56,403 nt of DNA from Candidatus Aeolococcus gillhamiae (GTDB lineage: Bacteria > Chloroflexota > Dormibacteria > Aeolococcales > Aeolococcaceae). Location: the NCBI GenBank assembly GCA_003244045.1, contig QHBU01000196.1, positions 1 to 56,403 of the forward strand. Reading direction: 5' to 3'. The notes beneath the pieces are model-generated. The model saw only the letters and a list, made by a program, of their open reading frames with translations. It did not search any database and had not been told where the DNA came from. Made by a program: the position numbers and the translations under genes. Each line of letters begins with the position of its first letter. Position 1 is the first letter of the stretch. Shown one piece after another: positions 48,981-56,403 of this stretch.

Positions 48981-50095
48981 ACGTCGCACTTCTGAACTGG
49001 AAGGATCCGGCTGCTCTCGATGCAGGCGGTGCGGAGCGGTACGTTAAGGAGATCGCCGACTCCTGGTCCAGCGCTGGGCACGATGTCATCGTTGTCGTGC
49101 CTCAATCCGGGCAACGGCCGGACGCCGACGGTAGTCAGGGCCGATACCTCCACCTCGGGAACCGCCGCACAGTATTCCCGCTAGCCCGCGCCTGGCTGCG
49201 ATCGGCCGAGAGAGATCTTGACCTCGTCATCGAGTCCGTAAGCACACGACCCTTTTTTTCCCACCGCATTGTTGGTCGTAGGGCGGTCGCTCTCTATCAC
49301 CAGATGGCTGATGACGTCTGGGACCACGAAGTCTCTTTTCCGCTAAGCTGGGCAGGGCGATATATCATCGAACCCCACTGGGTGCGGGGGATGCGTGGAT
49401 CCCGCATCGTGGCGGTATCGCGCTCCACTGCCGCCGACCTCGCTCGCTACGGGGTCACCGTTGAGGCAATCAATCCACCCGGTTGCGTTCCCGTGAATGC
49501 AGCCATACACGACCGACCTCCGGGACCCCCGCGATTGGTTTTCGCTGGCCGCTTGGTCAAGGCCAAAAGGCCAATGGACGCTCTGCAAGCCTTCGAAGCA
49601 CTTCAGCGCACCGAACCGGCGGCGACTCTCGACATCATCGGTGATGGCTACCTACGCGTTCTCCTAACTGACCGTGCTCGGAGAGGAGTGACAGTTCACG
49701 GATTTGTCAGCGAGGAGCTTAAGAATCACATTCTGTCGCGCGCCGACCTCCTGTTGCTCCCCGGAACCCGAGAGGGTTGGGGGATAGTGGCTCTCGAGGC
49801 TGCCATGCACGGCGTACCGGCCGTGGCCTACAACGTGCCGGGCTTACGGGACGCAGTGGTTGACAATGTGACGGGATGCCTGTGTGACGCCACTCCGAGC
49901 GCGATGGCTCGCACCGCCGAAACCCTACTGAGGACGCCGGCTCGCCTGATCGCGATGAGCGCGGCAGCTCGCCATCACGCCCTTGAGTACTCTTGGGAGA
50001 AGGTAGCTTCGCGGCTCTGGGGAATCTGCGCCGACAACGCTGCATCACCTCGTAGGCAAGCGGCGCGTGAGGGAACCTCCCAATCAAAGATCTGA
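48977..50095 (+). CDS. Glycosyltransferase family 4
   Basis: 372 residues. GTG 48977 overlaps the flippase stop and starts VNVALLNWKDPAALDAGGAE, with the GGAE acceptor loop. LYHQMADDVWDHEV is the typical mid-domain loop, NPPGCVP the linker, FAGRLVKAKRPMDAL opens the donor domain, and PGTREGWGIVALEAAMHGVP holds the EX7E motif (REGWGIVALEA). Normal length for a capsule or cell-wall GT4. It is coupled to the flippase and followed by the large AftD-like protein, so it probably builds the same glycan. Confidence 0.92.
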   Translation: MNVALLNWKDPAALDAGGAERYVKEIADSWSSAGHDVIVVVPQSGQRPDADGSQGRYLHLGNRRTVFPLARAWLRSAERDLDLVIESVSTRPFFSHRIVGRRAVALYHQMADDVWDHEVSFPLSWAGRYIIEPHWVRGMRGSRIVAVSRSTAADLARYGVTVEAINPPGCVPVNAAIHDRPPGPPRLVFAGRLVKAKRPMDALQAFEALQRTEPAATLDIIGDGYLRVLLTDRARRGVTVHGFVSEELKNHILSRADLLLLPGTREGWGIVALEAAMHGVPAVAYNVPGLRDAVVDNVTGCLCDATPSAMARTAETLLRTPARLIAMSAAARHHALEYSWEKVASRLWGICADNAASPRRQAAREGTSQSKI

Positions 50096-50181
50096 TCTCG
50101 ATTCGTCGTGGATGCGCCACGTGCGGGTTACTGGGGCTTCTAGTCCTCGGTCTGAGTTCGCAATCGGCTGTCATCGCCAGC

Positions 50182-53100
50182 GTGTCGATGATCGCGTTAT
50201 GCATGCTGGCATTGTCTGCTGCGCTGCTACTAGTTGAGCTTGGAGTGACGCGATCGCACGCCGTGCGATTGGAGCCGGTGGTACTGTCAACATCAACCTC
50301 GCGACGCCAGTGGCGGTGGGTATTTCTGATATCGGGCGTCGTAAGCGCCATTCTCATCCAAGGGTGGTTCCGCGTAGGCAAAGTCATCGCCGGTGGGGAT
50401 TTGCCGCCGCCGATAGCCACAGGGGTGGGACGACTGTTTCTCCCCTGGTTGGGTGGCAACCTTGGCGGCGCAAACAACGGGGCACAGAATCTGCCCCAGA
50501 CGGTCATCATTTCCCTGGTTGCTCACCTAACCGGCTCTACCTCGCTGGCCCAGCGGGCCTTCTATACACTGCTCGTGACAGGGGCGGTGCTTAGTGCACT
50601 CGCACTGCTCCGCATGCTGGGGGTGTCACCGATCCCGGCGATGGCCGGTGCTCTCCTCTACATCTTTAACCCATACGTACTAAGCGGGGCGAGCACCAAC
50701 CCGGTATTCCTTGCGGCGCTAATGCTCCTCCCAGCGCTGCCTGCAATAGTGCTTGCAGCCGCACAAGGGCGAATTCGAGTGGGAGCGGCGGTGGCGCTTA
50801 TCGGTGCACTCGCGCCCTTGGTAGGTTATGTCTACGACAATCCGCCCCTCGTAGGGATGCTCTTGGTCGCCATCGTCGTCACCCCATTAACGGCAGTTGC
50901 ACTCGACGGTCGAGGCGCCGGGCGCCGCGCCGTGGTGACAGTGCTCTGCGCAGGAACCCTCCTCTGCGTGACCTGCGCCTTTTGGATCGTCCCAGCCGTG
51001 GTCCAGCAGCATGAGGTAGCCTCGACGCAACTATCAAGCCTAGCAAGCTGGACTTGGACGGAGCAGCGGGCGACGCTGGGCAATGCGTTCTGGCTCAATA
51101 CCAGCTGGTCGTGGGCCTTTCCGGAATATCTCCCGGTCGCTGCGCAGTACGAGACTCTTCCGCTCGCCGCGACTCGCTTCTTGCTGCCGATCCTTGCTTT
51201 CAGCTCGCTGGCGCTAGTGCGAAGCCGGAACGAACGGAGTGTCGCGCGAGTTGCTGTCCTCGCCACAGTGCTGGCCTTGTCATTGATCGTCTTAAGTACT
51301 GGAACTAACTTCCCAGGTGCGCCCATTTTCAATGCTTTGTATTCGCTGCCGCTCGGATGGTTATTGCGAGAGCCGGGCCGCTTTCTCATGGTTGCAGCAC
51401 TCGCATATGCCGTGCTCAGTGCGTTGACTATCCAACTGCTGATCGATCGGACCAGCGAACAGATCGCGCGGCACCTCGCCCCTGGCAGCCATGGACCAGT
51501 CTCATTCGTGGTGAGCCGACTTCGGAGGTCCCTCTTGCGACCGTGGTTCCGCCTTGCGGGCGCCAGCACTATCGCGGCGGCGGCTCTCGTGGTCGCAGGC
51601 GTGGCGTCCTTCCCGATCGTGAGTGGAGCCGTGGTTCCCGACAATCGACCGGTTCTGCCGCCTTTGCACGTATCGGTACCCGACTATTGGCCGCGGATGG
51701 CAACAGCAATCGACCGAAACTCCGCGCGAGGAAGCGTGGTCGTGCTTCCACTGGACGATTTCTACCAGATGCCTTACACCTGGGGTTACTACGGAGCTGA
51801 CACGTTCATTACCGACCTCATTAGCCGCTCGGTCATTGATCCTGTGGCGGAAGGGTATATCCCCGCGGGCCCGCAGCTTCGATCCGCGGTGCGATTGTTA
51901 TCGGAGGCTATTCTCGCAGGGAACTCTGTAGAAGCGACCCGGTTGCTGGCTGTGATGGGATCGCCACTTGTACTTGTGCGTGGCGACGTCGACGCGCGCT
52001 TTCCTGGCCGCCAGCTGGTCTCTCCCACTACGTTGGATAGCGCCTTGGCGCGTGATACCGCGTTCTCCCTCGTCCAGCGCGCCGGCCCGCTTGCTCTTTA
52101 CAGGGCTAACCAAGTTGGAGTTGCCGACTTGGAAACGTCGACACAGGTCGTTACGGTTCGTAGTGGCTCTCCCGACCTACGAGTCCTCCAGGTATTGCCT
52201 CCATCGGCACAGCTGGTAACCGCGCCTCCGAGGGCAGGAATTGATACGGCCACCGAACTGAACCTGGAAAGCTGGCAGCAGCGGCCGGGCATGCTGACCA
52301 CTACCGTGTCCGAACCGGCTGGCTGGAGATACAACCTCGCCGTGCTTGACGGCCCCAATGCTACTGTGGCTGACCCATCGAAACTTCGAGCGATGTTCCC
52401 TGGGCTAACGTCCCAAGATGGGGTCGACACCAACGGCGTGCAGTCGCTTCGACTGTCGCTGTCCGTTGGGGCGAATCTTCTGAAGGGGGTCGGGCAGATG
52501 AACGGTGGCTGGGATGCTGTGGGGGACTGCTACGATGTGCTGCCCATCTCCCAAACAGGTATCCACTCGCGCCAACTGCCTGGCGCCGCACCGTCCGGCG
52601 GCACTGCGCTCGAGTTGAGCGCGAACCTCGACATCGCATGCGTTTCGCAGCTTCTAGGGCCCACCACTCCCGGACAACCGCTGCTCGTTTCACTGCAGGC
52701 GCGCCACGTTCGCGGTGCCAATCCTCGCGTGTGCCTCTGGCAGGCCGGGGTAGATCAATGCGCACCTCTTCCAGACATTCCCGCCTCCGAAGGTTGGCAT
52801 CACTACTCGACAATTGTCCGACCATCTGCTGGCGCCACCAGTCTGAGCCTTTTCCTATATTCAGACGGTGGCTCGCAATACGGAGCGACCATTAATCAAT
52901 ACGCCGATGCATCGGCTGTGGCGCTGCCAGCCCCATACGATTTCGTGCTGCTGGGCTCCGCACCATCGACTGGCGCTACGCCAGACCTGCTCACTTTCTT
53001 TCATCACAGCGACGATCCATATTGGAAAGGCCTTCCCGATGATGCGGGACGCGTGAAGGTCGATGGTCTACTGCTTGGGTGGCTGCGCCCTGCCAACGCC

Positions 53101-53355
53101 TCCATTGCCGGCGTCGAGTACGGGCCGACCGACCTAATCGCGACTGGACAGCGTGTATCTCTGGTCGGAGGGATCGGATGCGGGGTCTTGGCTGTGTGGC
53201 GCCAGGGGGGGATTTTTGGGCGTCGACGCTTGGGACGCCGGCGCAGACGCCGCCGCTCGCACGGGCGGATCGGCCGGGGCGCCGGACGCGTGCACCGGTC
53301 CCTCCCACAGCAACCGTCCGCGACGGTAGGGCAGGGCGCGGCGGGGGGAATCTGA
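50182..53355 (+). CDS. Very large membrane glycosyltransferase candidate (AftD-like)
   Basis: 1057 residues: about 11-13 membrane helices (to about 470), then a large extracytoplasmic part including a beta-sandwich, CBM-like domain (about 800-930: LELSANLDIACVSQLLGPTT, then VCLWQAGVDQCAPLPDIP), a last helix (VSLVGGIGCGVLAVW) and an Arg-rich cytoplasmic tail (RRRLGRRRRRRRS). The layout resembles mycobacterial AftD, a GT-C arabinofuranosyltransferase with carbohydrate-binding modules; the match is by architecture, not by proven motifs. The frame is open and hydrophobic upstream to about 50092 without a standard start, so GTG 50182 may truncate the first helix. One base separates its stop from the fusion gene. 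Confidence 0.65.
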   Translation: MSMIALCMLALSAALLLVELGVTRSHAVRLEPVVLSTSTSRRQWRWVFLISGVVSAILIQGWFRVGKVIAGGDLPPPIATGVGRLFLPWLGGNLGGANNGAQNLPQTVIISLVAHLTGSTSLAQRAFYTLLVTGAVLSALALLRMLGVSPIPAMAGALLYIFNPYVLSGASTNPVFLAALMLLPALPAIVLAAAQGRIRVGAAVALIGALAPLVGYVYDNPPLVGMLLVAIVVTPLTAVALDGRGAGRRAVVTVLCAGTLLCVTCAFWIVPAVVQQHEVASTQLSSLASWTWTEQRATLGNAFWLNTSWSWAFPEYLPVAAQYETLPLAATRFLLPILAFSSLALVRSRNERSVARVAVLATVLALSLIVLSTGTNFPGAPIFNALYSLPLGWLLREPGRFLMVAALAYAVLSALTIQLLIDRTSEQIARHLAPGSHGPVSFVVSRLRRSLLRPWFRLAGASTIAAAALVVAGVASFPIVSGAVVPDNRPVLPPLHVSVPDYWPRMATAIDRNSARGSVVVLPLDDFYQMPYTWGYYGADTFITDLISRSVIDPVAEGYIPAGPQLRSAVRLLSEAILAGNSVEATRLLAVMGSPLVLVRGDVDARFPGRQLVSPTTLDSALARDTAFSLVQRAGPLALYRANQVGVADLETSTQVVTVRSGSPDLRVLQVLPPSAQLVTAPPRAGIDTATELNLESWQQRPGMLTTTVSEPAGWRYNLAVLDGPNATVADPSKLRAMFPGLTSQDGVDTNGVQSLRLSLSVGANLLKGVGQMNGGWDAVGDCYDVLPISQTGIHSRQLPGAAPSGGTALELSANLDIACVSQLLGPTTPGQPLLVSLQARHVRGANPRVCLWQAGVDQCAPLPDIPASEGWHHYSTIVRPSAGATSLSLFLYSDGGSQYGATINQYADASAVALPAPYDFVLLGSAPSTGATPDLLTFFHHSDDPYWKGLPDDAGRVKVDGLLLGWLRPANASIAGVEYGPTDLIATGQRVSLVGGIGCGVLAVWRQGGIFGRRRLGRRRRRRRSHGRIGRGAGRVHRSLPQQPSATVGQGAAGGI

Positions 53356-53356
53356 C

Positions 53357-54934
53357 GTGGAGCATCCAGCGATCACGGTCGTTGTTCCAACCCGAAATTC
53401 GGCTCGAACACTTGCGAACTGCTTGTCGTCCATACGCTCACAAGATGTCCCGGTCGAGATCATCGTGGTCGACAATCACTCGAGCGATTCGACGCCCACC
53501 ATCGCCGCGTCGCTAGCCGACCGCGTCATTGTCGCTGGTCCAGAGCGGTCGCGGCAGCGTAACCTCGGCGCCGCTGCCAGTCGTTGCCGCGTGCTGGCGT
53601 TCATAGACTCCGACATGAAGCTGGGGATCGGTGTCTCACGAACGGCACTGGCTGCCATTCACGACGGGGCGGCCGCCGTGGTCATACCAGAGAGGACCGT
53701 TGGGAAGTCCTTCACCGCTCGCGTGCGTGCATTCGAGCGCGGTTTCTACGCAGAAGGCAGCAGCGTTGAGGCCGCACGGGTCTTTCGTCGCGACATATTC
53801 GAGCAGGTGGGTGGTTACGATGAGGGCCTAACGGGGTCAGAGGACTGGGACCTTCACATGCGCGTTGCCGCAGGACACTCCGTATCCAGGGCTAACGCGA
53901 CGATCTACCACGATGAAAGCGGAATATCATTCGTCGCCGCCTGCCGCAAGAAGGCTGCTTACGCTCGAGGAATGCAACTCTTCCTAAAGAAGCACGGTGC
54001 GGGCGCAGCCAGCGTTGCTATGGATCGACCCTGGCTACGCCGACCCTGGCGGCTCGCTTATCCGTATCCCGTCCTGGGCCTCGGCCTTCTTGCGTTAAAG
54101 ACTGGTGAAGTAGCCGCCGTGCTTGTCGCGCTGGCGGCGGACGCGCTCGTACCTCGCTGGCTCAGGGGCCGCCCCACAGGGCGCCGTCGCGCGGGCGGCG
54201 CCGCCGCGCCACCTTCTGGATTGCCGCGGTACGCCCTCAACCCGAATCCAGGAACGCACGCGACGGTGGTATTAGCAGTACCCGTACGAAGCCGCGTACT
54301 CGACGTGGGGTGCGCGACCGGATACATCGGCAAGTTGCTCGCAGCGCGAGGATGCACCGTAACTGGTATCGAATGCGACACGGACGCTGCAGCCGCTGCG
54401 CGCGACACGGGCGCCTATGCCGAAATCGTTCATATGGATGTTGGCGAGAGCGCCCACGATTTGCCTCGCGGTCCGTTCGACGTTGTACTCTGTGCAGACG
54501 TGCTGGAGCACATCATCGACCCGGTCTCAGTGATTCGTCGACTTGCAGTTTTGCTCGCGCCAGGTGGGCGGATGATAATTTCCGTGCCCAACATCGCCAA
54601 CGTTGCAGTGAGGATTGCACTTCTTGCCGGCCGCTTCGAGTACACCGACGCGGGGATACTCGACCGCACGCACCTGCGCTTCTTCACGCATCGCACAGCG
54701 GCCGGGCTTGTTCGTGACGGTGGGCTGCATATCCAGGAGGTGCTCTCTGGATCAGATCGGTTCGGATGGATTCTCAATCGGCACGTTAGGGCCGCTCATG
54801 CTCTTCGAGGTCTATTGGCGTACAACATAATTATCGTGGCAGTACCGGAGGCCAGCAACGACGAGCTGTCAATTCCCGACGCCCATCTACGAATCGAGGG
54901 AGGCCGTAGCGACCCAGAAGGCTCAGAGCATTGA
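53357..54934 (+). CDS. Fusion of a family 2 glycosyltransferase and a SAM methyltransferase
   Basis: 525 residues. The N-terminal half (about 1-215) is a GT-A GT2: ITVVVPTRNSARTLANCLSS, IIVVDNHSSDST, LAFIDSDMKLG (DxD-like) and GLTGSEDWDLHMRV, the ED catalytic site. A hydrophobic stretch (about 235-260) follows. The C-terminal half (about 290-500) is a class I methyltransferase: RVLDVGCATGYIGKLLAARG (motif I), VTGIECDTDAAAAA (motif II) and FDVVLCADVLEHIIDPVSVI (motif IV). Attaching and then methylating one sugar would cap or mark a glycan. GTG 53357 comes one base after the preceding stop. The last 104 bp overlap the convergent GT2 gene. Confidence 0.88.
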   Translation: MEHPAITVVVPTRNSARTLANCLSSIRSQDVPVEIIVVDNHSSDSTPTIAASLADRVIVAGPERSRQRNLGAAASRCRVLAFIDSDMKLGIGVSRTALAAIHDGAAAVVIPERTVGKSFTARVRAFERGFYAEGSSVEAARVFRRDIFEQVGGYDEGLTGSEDWDLHMRVAAGHSVSRANATIYHDESGISFVAACRKKAAYARGMQLFLKKHGAGAASVAMDRPWLRRPWRLAYPYPVLGLGLLALKTGEVAAVLVALAADALVPRWLRGRPTGRRRAGGAAAPPSGLPRYALNPNPGTHATVVLAVPVRSRVLDVGCATGYIGKLLAARGCTVTGIECDTDAAAAARDTGAYAEIVHMDVGESAHDLPRGPFDVVLCADVLEHIIDPVSVIRRLAVLLAPGGRMIISVPNIANVAVRIALLAGRFEYTDAGILDRTHLRFFTHRTAAGLVRDGGLHIQEVLSGSDRFGWILNRHVRAAHALRGLLAYNIIIVAVPEASNDELSIPDAHLRIEGGRSDPEGSEH

Positions 54935-55904
54935 AGTTACGGAGCACACGGCTGTAGAAAACGTCAGCGCGCTTGACAGGCGTGACACCTATGCTTCTGC
55001 GCTCTCCGAGGATCACAGGAAGACGGCGCGCGTTCCAAACCACGCCAACTGCTAAGGCCCACGCCAGATCAACTCGCCCGATCAGTAACGACGCTGTGAT
55101 CAATAGTCCGATCCGGAGCAGCCTAACTGTTACCACCGCCCCAAGCCAGCCCACAGGTGCGCATTTCAGCAACGTCGTAAGGGTGTTGCGCTCACGCAAG
55201 GCGATGCGGAATGCCGTAACCTCCAAATGACCCCCGCGAACATAACCGCCTTTGGTCGCCGCCCCGCCACGGTGGAAAGCGAGAGCGGAGGCGATGACTT
55301 CAACGTCCCTCCCGGTCAACAACGCTCGCCAGCAAAGGTCCAGATCTTCACAAATCATGAAGTAGGACGCATCGAATCCTCCCAGTTCGTCGAACAGTCT
55401 TCTGGTAATCGCCAGGGCGCATCCGGACACGTAAAGAGGTTGATTTCCCAACCGAGTCAATCCCACGAGGTCGGCGAGCAGGTCGACGGTGGCCCCGTAC
55501 TCTGTGGAGTCGCTCTGGGAAGTGTGCCGTACGGCGGGAGCAACCACCCCCGCACTGGTGCGTGCCATGCGCGCCGCGAACGCCGCAAGGCATCCGGCGG
55601 CAAGTTCGATATCCGGGTTCAAGAACAGCAGAATGTCGCCACACGCAACCGCGGCGCCCCGGTTAGCCCCCCCGGCGAAGCCAGCATTCCCGTGGCCCGA
55701 CACAACGCGAACCTCGGGAATGTCCCGTTGGAGAGAGTCCGCGCTTCCGTCCTCCGATGCGTTATCCACGACTATGACCTCTGCATCGCGGTCTTGCGCA
55801 AGCACCGCGCGGACGCACCGCGCCAAGTCGTCACCGCCGTTGTAGTTGACGACGATTGCGCTAGTCCGCAGAGCGCTCGTACTACTCAAGCTTCCCTCCG
55901 GCAC
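54831..55904 (-). CDS. Family 2 glycosyltransferase (rhamnosyltransferase-like)
   Basis: 357 residues. SAIVVNYNGGDDLARCVRAV, EVIVVDNASEDGSAD and GNAGFAGGANRGAAVA are the classical WbbL/rhamnosyl GT2 opening. DILLFLNPDIELAAGCL carries the NPD metal site, and YVSGCALAITRRLFDELGGF, then FMICEDLDLCWRALLTG with the ED catalytic pair. A C-terminal amphipathic and hydrophobic section (about 245-290) suggests membrane association. The start is GTG 55904; TTG 55889 with GGAGGG upstream is an alternative. Its stop lies 104 bp inside the 3' end of the convergent fusion gene, an unusually long overlap. WbbL-type enzymes start galactan or linker synthesis in actinobacterial walls. Confidence 0.9.
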   Translation of the reverse strand: MPEGSLSSTSALRTSAIVVNYNGGDDLARCVRAVLAQDRDAEVIVVDNASEDGSADSLQRDIPEVRVVSGHGNAGFAGGANRGAAVACGDILLFLNPDIELAAGCLAAFAARMARTSAGVVAPAVRHTSQSDSTEYGATVDLLADLVGLTRLGNQPLYVSGCALAITRRLFDELGGFDASYFMICEDLDLCWRALLTGRDVEVIASALAFHRGGAATKGGYVRGGHLEVTAFRIALRERNTLTTLLKCAPVGWLGAVVTVRLLRIGLLITASLLIGRVDLAWALAVGVVWNARRLPVILGERRSIGVTPVKRADVFYSRVLRNFNALSLLGRYGLPRFVDGRRELTARRCWPPVLPR

Positions 55905-56272
55905 GACGTCGATGACTGCTGGCTCGGCTGCCGGCGCGCGGGTGTCCGACCTTTCGACTTGCTGATGTGGTTGGTACGCACTGCCTTCCCCGGAGCTGGA
56001 CGCTTCCAGTGTACCGCGTAGGCGGCGATCCCTTTAGGAAGCCCCGGTGTCTGCGATCCATCGCACGTTTCCTGTTCTGCCGGAAGGACATCCGGATTGC
56101 TCCCGCCGCGTGTCAGCACTGTCACGGCTGGACCTCGCTGGTGGCTACTCGAACGCCACCTCGCCCATCCGTCTGACGTGGTCGCCTCCTTGGTTTGACA
56201 GGCGACCGCAACGCCGCTGCCAGCCGGCGGACCGTGGACGCATTCCTGCTCGGAGTTACGTTCGCGCTGGGC
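55905..56272. other. No gene recognised between the GT2 start and the terminal repeat
   Basis: The region holds the upstream region of the GT2 gene and short frames without family features. On the plus strand a frame opens after a TGA at 56174-56176 and reads GLTGDRNAAASRR, then TVDAFLLGVTFALG, becoming CcdA-like only for its last 14 residues before the exact repeat. Confidence 0.6.
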
Positions 56273-56403
56273 TGGACGCCCTGCATCGGCGCGCAGCTCG
56301 GCGCCATCCTGCAGCTGGCGGTGAGCGGTGATTTCGGCGGGCTGCCATTCATGCTCGTGTACTGCGCGGGGCTGGCGGTGCCGTTCCTGCTGGTGGCGGT
56401 GCT
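56273..56403 (+). repeat. 131-bp exact copy of an internal ccdA segment, running to the contig end
   Basis: Identical to 44170-44300 over all 131 bp and in the same reading frame (WTPCIGAQLGAILQLAVSG and onward). Upstream the two diverge with synonymous changes (the Gly before WTPC is GGC here, GGA there) and a shared 14-bp patch ACGTTCGCGCTGGG. It encodes part of a second CcdA-like protein, cut at the edge. The exact identity ending at the last base suggests an unresolved assembly repeat. Confidence 0.9.

Noticed and set aside
1-56403. tRNA, rRNA or riboswitch genes
   Set aside because: Both strands were scanned by eye for T-arm and anticodon-arm patterns and for conserved rRNA stretches without a convincing hit; short RNAs could be missed without a covariance search.

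Overview
The window is high-GC DNA that looks like a complete assembled contig from an uncultured, actinobacteria-like bacterium (Actinomycetota, or a Dormibacterota/Chloroflexota-type lineage; the sequence does not decide). Pointers are a 13E12-type DUF222/HNH protein with a mycobacterial-style SOS box in its promoter, DUF6131 and DUF1272 proteins, a large AftD-like membrane glycosyltransferase candidate, many GTG/TTG starts and repeated leaderless promoters (a TANNNT box 6-8 nt before the start codon). No rRNA, tRNA or CRISPR was recognised.

Layout. 1-13184 is a Wzx/Wzy-type exopolysaccharide locus. A minus-strand operon (priming sugar transferase, O-antigen ligase/polymerase, three GT4 glycosyltransferases) is driven by a clear sigma70 promoter at 6382-6410. 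A plus-strand series holds a Wzz-like protein, a flippase, a polysaccharide deacetylase and a GHL15-like hydrolase, with a cupin-like and a CelD/GNAT-like gene between the two. 13195-30000 is a mosaic of small genes: a cupin, a nucleoside-phosphorylase-like protein, a methyltransferase, DUF1272, DUF6131, a CPBP protease, an epoxide-hydrolase-like enzyme with a histone-H1-like tail, purA, and six toxin-antitoxin or TA-like loci.

Five exported beta-propeller (Asp-box) proteins lie at 18883, 24782, 30120, 38880 and 42314. Three end in a PE-x-(P/W)/hydrophobic/poly-Arg tail resembling PEP-CTERM-type sorting signals. A ccdA-type thiol-redox gene follows the last one.

35591-38741 is decaying cell-surface glycan DNA: a GT2 C-terminal remnant, a UDP-galactopyranose mutase gene (glf) split by an IS5-like element with a perfect CTAG target duplication, and a truncated gene start. 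44476-55904 is a second glycan locus: GT2, flippase, GT4, two large membrane proteins, a GT2-methyltransferase fusion and another GT2.

Quality warnings. Six genes show apparent frameshifts or deletions. The left end is a fold-back: the first 100 bases encode the C-terminus of the adjoining GT4 in inverted orientation. The right end repeats 131 bp of the internal ccdA exactly. Both ends look like assembly or amplification artefacts.
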